Of a stretch of 64,000 bases of DNA, positions 60,207 to 64,000 are shown piece after piece. The notes beneath the pieces are model-generated. The model saw nothing but the letters and a program-made list of their open reading frames with translations. It made no database searches and was not told the DNA's origin. Where the stretch lies: positions 558,001 through 622,000 of the forward strand of contig NZ_JACYXC010000001.1 in the NCBI RefSeq assembly GCF_016031615.1, given 5' to 3'. How positions within the stretch are numbered: position 1 is the first letter of the stretch; the number at the start of each line of letters is the position of its first letter. The stretch is from Streptomyces pactum. Lineage in GTDB: Bacteria > Actinomycetota > Actinomycetes > Streptomycetales > Streptomycetaceae. The translations under genes and the position numbers were made by a program.

Positions 60207-60614
60207 ATGACCACCCACACCACCGGGACGTTCACCTACTCCTCCTGGGACGAGGCCACCACCGGGGAGAGCCCGGACGGTGCGAAGCTGGCCCGGGCCA
60301 CCGTGGTCAACACCTTCTCCGGCGGGATCACCGCCGAGGGCACCTCCTGCGTGTACGCCATCACCTACCTCACCGGGAAGACCGGGGTCTGCCGGGGCTA
60401 CGAGATGGTGACCGGTGCCCTGGACGGCCGCCGGGGCGGCTTCGTGCTCGACCAGCACGCGACGTTCGGTGAGGACGGCGTGGTGCACTGCACCTTCGAG
60501 GTGGTGGCCGGCTCCGGCACCGGTGAGCTGGCCGGCCTCTCCGGCACCGGGGCCTTCACCGCGGTGCCCGGCGAGCCGACCGTGCCCTACACCTTCGACT
60601 ACCGGCTGGACTGA
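60207..60614 (+). CDS. DUF3224 domain protein
   Basis: 135 residues. Beta-barrel with signature TTGTFTYSSWDEATTGESPD at the start, FSGGITAEGTSCVYAITYLT, FVLDQHATFGEDGVVHCTFE and GELAGLSGTGAFTAVPGEPT. Allene-oxide-cyclase/YceI-like fold; function unknown. AAGAGG precedes ATG 60207. The divergent WYL regulator probably controls it. It is convergent with ung; stop codons are only 10 bp apart. Confidence 0.9.
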   Translation: MTTHTTGTFTYSSWDEATTGESPDGAKLARATVVNTFSGGITAEGTSCVYAITYLTGKTGVCRGYEMVTGALDGRRGGFVLDQHATFGEDGVVHCTFEVVAGSGTGELAGLSGTGAFTAVPGEPTVPYTFDYRLD

Positions 60615-60624
60615 GCGCCCGGGC

Positions 60625-61305
60625 TCAGACGCCGAGGTCGGGGATGCGCCAGTCGATCGGCTGGTGGCCCTGGGCGGCCACCGCCTCGTTGATCTGCGTG
60701 AACGGCCGGGAGCCGAAGAACTTCTTCGCCGACAGCGGGGAGGGGTGGGCGCCCTTGACCACCGCGTGGCGGCTCTCGTCGATCAACGGCAGCTTCTTCT
60801 GCGCGTAGTTGCCCCACAGCACGAAGACCGCCGGGTCCGGCCGGGACGCGACCGCGCGGATCACCGCGTCGGTGAACTTCTCCCAGCCCTTGTTCTTGTG
60901 GGAGTTGGCCTCGCCGCCGCGGACGGTGAGGACCGCGTTCAGCAGCAGCACGCCCTGCCGGGCCCACGGCATCAGGTAGCCGTTGTCCGGGATCGGGTGA
61001 CCGAGCTCGGCGTGCATCTCCTTGTAGATGTTCCGCAGCGAGGGCGGGGTCTTCACCCCGGGCCGCACCGAGAAGCACAGTCCGTGCCCCTGCCCCTCGC
61101 CGTGGTAGGGGTCCTGCCCCAGGATCAGCACCTTGACCTGGTCGTACGGGGTGGCGTCGAGGGCGGCGAACACCTCCTCGCGGGGCGGGTACACCGGGCC
61201 CTTCGCCCGCTCCTCCTCGACGAACTCGGTCAGCTCCTTGAAGTAGGGCTTCTCCAGTTCCTCGCCGAGGACGGCCTGCCAGGACTCGGGCAGCATGTCG
61301 GTCAC
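60625..61305 (-). CDS. ung: Uracil-DNA glycosylase, family 1
   Basis: 226 residues, normal length. The catalytic water loop is LILGQDPYHGEGQGHGLCFS (Asp and His), and the Leu intercalation loop is GAHPSPLSAKKFFGSRPF. MPWARQGVLLLNAVLTVR and VLWGNYAQKKLPLID complete the family motifs. It removes uracil from DNA as the first step in base excision repair. GTG 61305 is chosen because GGAGGAA lies nine bases before it; the ATG three codons in is the alternative. It appears to be a single gene. Confidence 0.97.
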   Translation of the reverse strand: MTDMLPESWQAVLGEELEKPYFKELTEFVEEERAKGPVYPPREEVFAALDATPYDQVKVLILGQDPYHGEGQGHGLCFSVRPGVKTPPSLRNIYKEMHAELGHPIPDNGYLMPWARQGVLLLNAVLTVRGGEANSHKNKGWEKFTDAVIRAVASRPDPAVFVLWGNYAQKKLPLIDESRHAVVKGAHPSPLSAKKFFGSRPFTQINEAVAAQGHQPIDWRIPDLGV

Positions 61306-61425
61306 TTGGGGGTTCCTCCGGTCGCTGTCGTAGGTGACGGGAAGAACGTACCGGCGACCACCGACAGCGGGTCCGGGCGGGGCGGCGGAAGCGGTCCTCC
61401 GCCGCCCCGCCGGCCGCCTTCCCGG

Positions 61426-61455
61426 CCCGGGCCGGGCCGGGCCGGGCCGGGCCGG
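61426..61455. repeat. GCCGG pentanucleotide tract
   Basis: Five perfect GCCGG copies (61431-61455) preceded by CCCGG, in the 288-bp gap between ung and the SDR operon. A simple sequence tract of slippage type. Confidence 0.8.
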
Positions 61456-61593
61456 CCCTGTCGGGCCGGTCCGGTCCTCGCCCGTCCCGGACCCGGCGCT
61501 GTCCCGGACCCGGGCCCGTCACGGCCGGCCCTGTCACCGTCTGGACCCGGCGCTGCCCCCGTCCCGACCGCGGCCCGCCGGACAGGTACGCGG

Positions 61594-62358
61594 TCAGGCG
61601 CCGACGCCGGCGTTGAGGAACAGTCCCCCGTCGAGCACCAGGGTCTGGCCGGTGAGCCACGCCGCCGCGTCCGAGGTGAGGAAGGCCGCGGCCCCGCCGA
61701 TGTCCTCCGGCACGCCCAGCCGGCCCAGCGGGTACGGCGCGGCCGCCTCCGCCTCGCGGTTCTCGTACAGCGCCTGGGCGAAGCGCGTCTTCACCACGGC
61801 GGGCGCGATGGCGTTGACCCGCACCCGCGGCGCGAATTCGTGCGCCAGCTGCGCGGTGAGGTTGATCATCGCGGCCTTGCTCACGCCGTAGGCGCCGATG
61901 AACGGCGAGGGCGCGATCCCGGCGATGGACGCGATGTTGACGATGGTGCCGCCGTTCTCCTTCTGCCAGGCGGCCCAGGTGCGCTGGGCGAAGCCGAGCG
62001 CGGAGACCACGTTGGTCTCGAACACCTTGCGCGCCACCGCCAGGTCGAGCTCGGCGAGCGGCCCGAAGACCGGGTTGGTCCCGGCGTTGTTCACCAGGTG
62101 ATCGACGCGGCCGAACGCCTCCATGGCGCGCTTCACCGCGTGCGCCTGGTGCGCCTCGTCGTGGGCCTTGCCCGGCACCCCGATCGCCCGGTCGGCGCCG
62201 AGCCGCTCCACGGCCTCGCGGAGCGCCTCCTCGTTGCGGCCGGTGATCACGACCCGGTCGCCGCGGGCCACCAGCGCCTCGGCGATGCCGTATCCGATGC
62301 CCCGGCTGGCGCCGGTGATCAGCGCGACCTCGCCGGTGTCCTCGTGTTCTGCGGTCAT
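61594..62358 (-). CDS. SDR family oxidoreductase (FabG-like)
   Basis: 254 residues. Classical short-chain dehydrogenase: ALITGASRGIGYGIAEALVA (TGxxxGIG), NNAGTNPVF (NNAG), VNIASIAGIAPSPFIGAYGV with catalytic Ser ... Tyr ... Lys (SKAA), and APAVVKTRFAQAL. The first Asn-Asn-Ala-Gly loop and PAVVKT are typical of steroid/acyl reductases. Substrate unknown. Overlaps none but lies 16 bp after the next SDR gene and is likely in one operon. ATG 62358 has GAGGCGAGGACC upstream. Confidence 0.92.
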   Translation of the reverse strand: MTAEHEDTGEVALITGASRGIGYGIAEALVARGDRVVITGRNEEALREAVERLGADRAIGVPGKAHDEAHQAHAVKRAMEAFGRVDHLVNNAGTNPVFGPLAELDLAVARKVFETNVVSALGFAQRTWAAWQKENGGTIVNIASIAGIAPSPFIGAYGVSKAAMINLTAQLAHEFAPRVRVNAIAPAVVKTRFAQALYENREAEAAAPYPLGRLGVPEDIGGAAAFLTSDAAAWLTGQTLVLDGGLFLNAGVGA

Positions 62359-62374
62359 CGGTCCTCGCCTCCGG

Positions 62375-63136
62375 TCAGTTGAGCGGGCCGCCGGCCACGT
62401 ACAGCACCTGGCCGGAGACGAAGCCGGCCGCGTCGGCGGTGAAGAAGGCGATGGCGTTCGCCACGTCGGCGGGCTCCCCGACCCGCTGCACCGGGATCTG
62501 GGTGGCGGCGGCGGCCTTGAAGTCCTCGAACTCCATGCCGACCCGGGCCGCGGTGGCCGCGGTCATGTCGGTGGCGATGAACCCCGGGGCCACCGCGTTG
62601 GCCGTGACGCCGAACTTGCCCAGCTCGATCGCGAGGGTCTTGGTGAAGCCCTGGAGACCGGCCTTGACGGCGGCGTAGTTGGCCTGGCCCCGGTTGCCGA
62701 GCGCGGAGCTGCTGGAGAGGTTGACGATCCGGCCGAACCCGGCGTCCACCATGTGCTTCTGGCAGGCCCGGGCCATCAGGAAGGCGCCGCGCAGATGCAC
62801 CGCCACCACCGTGTCCCAGTCGCTGTCGCTCATCTTGAACAGCAGGTTGTCGCGGAGCACGCCCGCGTTGTTGACCAGGATGACCGGCGCGCCCAGCTCC
62901 TCGGTGACCCGGGCGACGGCCGCCGCGACCTGGTCGGAGTCGGAGACGTCGGCGCCGACCGCCAGGGCCCGGCCACCGGCCCCGGTGATCTTCTCCACGG
63001 TCTCCGCGCAGGCCGCCTCGTCGAGGTCGAGTACGGCCACGGCGCGGCCCTCGGCGGCCAGCCGCACGGCGGTGGCGGCGCCGATGCCGCGGGCCGCGCC
63101 CGTCACGATGGCGACGCGCTGCTCGGTGGTGGACAT
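62375..63136 (-). CDS. fabG: 3-oxoacyl-ACP reductase-like SDR
   Basis: 253 residues. TGAARGIGAATAVRLAAEGR cofactor motif; NNAGVLRDNLLFKMSDSDWD; VNLSSSSALGNRGQANYAAV (catalytic Ser/Tyr-xxx-Lys, YAAVKAG) and FGVTANAVAPGFIATDMT. Strong FabG-type sequence, acting on beta-keto-acyl thioesters with NADPH; but it lies away from the main fatty-acid genes, so it may serve beta-oxidation or a secondary pathway. First of a two-gene SDR operon. GAGGCGAGGAGAACC precedes ATG 63136. Confidence 0.9.
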   Translation of the reverse strand: MSTTEQRVAIVTGAARGIGAATAVRLAAEGRAVAVLDLDEAACAETVEKITGAGGRALAVGADVSDSDQVAAAVARVTEELGAPVILVNNAGVLRDNLLFKMSDSDWDTVVAVHLRGAFLMARACQKHMVDAGFGRIVNLSSSSALGNRGQANYAAVKAGLQGFTKTLAIELGKFGVTANAVAPGFIATDMTAATAARVGMEFEDFKAAAATQIPVQRVGEPADVANAIAFFTADAAGFVSGQVLYVAGGPLN

Positions 63137-63447
63137 GCGGGTTCTCCTCGCCTCGGTAGCGGCTCACCACGGCCGGCCGCCGGGTGAGCAACCGCTTAGT
63201 CGCTTCAGCGTACGAGACGCTAGAAGCCGCACCACCGCATGTCAACGTTGCCTGCCCGGCGGCTCGGCCGGACAGGCCACCACCGGACGGGCGTGCCCTC
63301 CGCCGGCGCCCGCCCGCACGGTCCAACCGGGCGGCACGGGGGCCGTGGAAGCCGGACCGGGGAAGGCGGGCCGGGACGGGACGGGGAAGCCGGGCCGGGA
63401 CGGGACCCGGGGAAGCCGGGCCGGGAAGCCGTACCGGGGCCGACCGG
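63137..63447. other. 311-bp gap with SDR-operon promoter and GC repeats
   Basis: An AT-richer area at 63190-63230 contains an imperfect dyad, CTTCAGCGT (63203-63211) versus ACGCTAGAAG (63217-63226), a candidate regulator site for the SDR operon. From 63345 to 63440 GGGAAGCCGGGCC-type motifs repeat. No gene was recognised. Confidence 0.5.
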
Positions 63448-63843
63448 TCAGCGCACCAGCAGCTCCAGCAGCCGCTCGACCTCCGCCTCCGGGTCGGTGG
63501 TCAACCCGGTATGTACGGGCCCGGGCTGGACCACCGTGCTGCGCGGGGCGACCAGCCAGCGGAAGCGCCGCCCGGCGTCGTCACCGCCCGCCTGCCCGGC
63601 GTCGGCCCCGCCCCGGCACACCCCTTCGACGGCGTGCAGCGCGGCCCTCACCCCCGACACGTCCACGGTGGGGTCCAGGGCGAGCAGCCGGGCCTCGTCC
63701 AGCTCGGTGCGGGCGGCCACGAACGAGGCCGCCCGGCAGTAGACGACCACCCCGGCGTTGATCAGCTCGCCGCGCTCGACCCGGGGGACCACGCGCAGCA
63801 CCGCGTACTCGAAGACATCGCGTCCGTTGTGCAGTCCGCTCAC
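63448..63843 (-). CDS. DUF3037 protein paired with a HipA-family kinase
   Basis: 131 residues. Starts VSGLHNGRDVFEYAVLRVVP; core is ERGELINAGVVVYCRAASFV and ELDEARLLALDPTVDVSGVR, ending DPEAEVERLLELLVR. DUF3037 genes usually follow a HipA-like kinase gene; here its GTG overlaps that gene's stop by two bases, showing translational coupling. Whether this is a toxin-antitoxin-like pair is unproven. Confidence 0.88.
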   Translation of the reverse strand: MSGLHNGRDVFEYAVLRVVPRVERGELINAGVVVYCRAASFVAARTELDEARLLALDPTVDVSGVRAALHAVEGVCRGGADAGQAGGDDAGRRFRWLVAPRSTVVQPGPVHTGLTTDPEAEVERLLELLVR

Positions 63844-64000
63844 TTCACTGCCTTCCGCCGCGGCCCACCGGTGAGCCAGTCCGGGGCCTTGGAGGGGGTG
63901 TCGCCGGTGCGCTCCCCGATGGTGATCCTCCCGCCGATCGACGCGGCCCGCTCCAGCAGTACCTCCACATAGGTACGGCGCAGCGCGTCCGGGCCGTCGA
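63840..64000 (-). CDS. HipA-family kinase, C-terminal 52 residues (cut by right edge)
   Basis: The visible C-terminus reads DGPDALRRTYVEVLLERAAS, then IGGRITIGERTGDTPSKAPD and ends LTGGPRRKAVK. It matches the end of actinobacterial HipA-family Ser/Thr kinases next to DUF3037. Active-site residues lie outside the window. Its stop codon overlaps the DUF3037 start. Confidence 0.7.
   Translation of the reverse strand, partial: DGPDALRRTYVEVLLERAASIGGRITIGERTGDTPSKAPDWLTGGPRRKAVK

Noticed and set aside
1..64000. tRNA, rRNA, transposase or prophage genes
   Set aside because: No cloverleaf, rRNA segment, DDE transposase, integrase or phage structural gene was recognised; the eCIS-type genes are chromosomal phage-tail-like machines, not a prophage.

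Overview
The window is very GC-rich DNA (roughly three quarters G+C by eye) with strong G/C third-position bias, frequent GTG starts and single-gene transcription units. It carries hallmark Streptomyces genes: a heme-binding HbpS next to SenS/SenR, a SigB-type sigma factor, SpoIIE-type phosphatase, eCIS genes, HxlR/TetR regulators and a divergent EF-Tu. A Streptomyces or close streptomycete chromosome is the best reading. No rRNA, tRNA, CRISPR array, transposase or prophage was recognised.

Layout. 0-7.3 kb: the edge of an extracellular contractile injection system (eCIS) locus, with a DUF4255/Pvc16-type protein (cut by the left edge), a large VWA/HYR surface protein, a LuxR-type regulator, a membrane-anchored NEW3-like protein (frameshifted in its linker) and a DUF4157/eCIS_core protein; a strong double hairpin separates the last two. 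7.8-15.1 kb: 6-phosphogluconate dehydrogenase, a Mut7-C RNase-like protein, the hbpS/senS/senR redox-heme sensing set, an S4 RNA-binding protein and a YchJ-like SEC-C protein. 15.4-28.5 kb: an epimerase, a 27-residue zinc-ribbon peptide, a SigB-type sigma factor, a VOC protein, PhoD phosphatase with a PHO-box-like element, a membrane ACT-GNAT fusion, a DUF885 peptidase, a Doc-like toxin-antitoxin pair, and divergent rhodanese and Lrp genes. 28.5-34.2 kb: sbcD-sbcC and a secreted RTX-repeat protein. 34.4-46 kb: small enzymes and regulators (VOC, YigZ, CoA-binding, YbaK, hexapeptide acyltransferase, thioesterase), a decayed cupin regulator, an MFS exporter (frameshifted at a C6 run), a spermidine-synthase-like protein and an EF-Tu paralogue with eroded GTPase motifs behind a long purine/pyrimidine tract. 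46.3-51.6 kb: a VTT membrane protein, a TetR-hydrolase module bracketed by 25-bp direct repeats, an HxlR-methyltransferase divergent pair with duplicated operators, and uppP preceded by two tiny reading frames. 51.7-64 kb: flavin reductase, a PAS/GAF/SpoIIE/HATPase protein, a FAD monooxygenase divergent from its likely TetR repressor, DinB, TPR-like, WYL regulator/DUF3224 pair, ung, two SDR genes, and a DUF3037-HipA pair cut by the right edge.

Themes. (1) Many genes have a -10-like hexamer (TANNNT or one mismatch) exactly 6-8 bases before ATG/GTG and no Shine-Dalgarno, the signature of leaderless transcription; this also helps choose starts. (2) Several divergent regulator-target pairs carry clear dyad operators in the shared spacer (49.5, 56.9 and 60.06 kb), and the TetR at 47.4 kb has a 39-bp dyad. 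(3) Apparent frameshifts fall in G/C runs or GC-only linkers in at least four otherwise intact genes, so base-call or assembly error must be excluded before calling them pseudogenes; the cupin remnant at 38.5-38.8 kb, with two shifts, a stop and a missing N-terminus, looks truly decayed.
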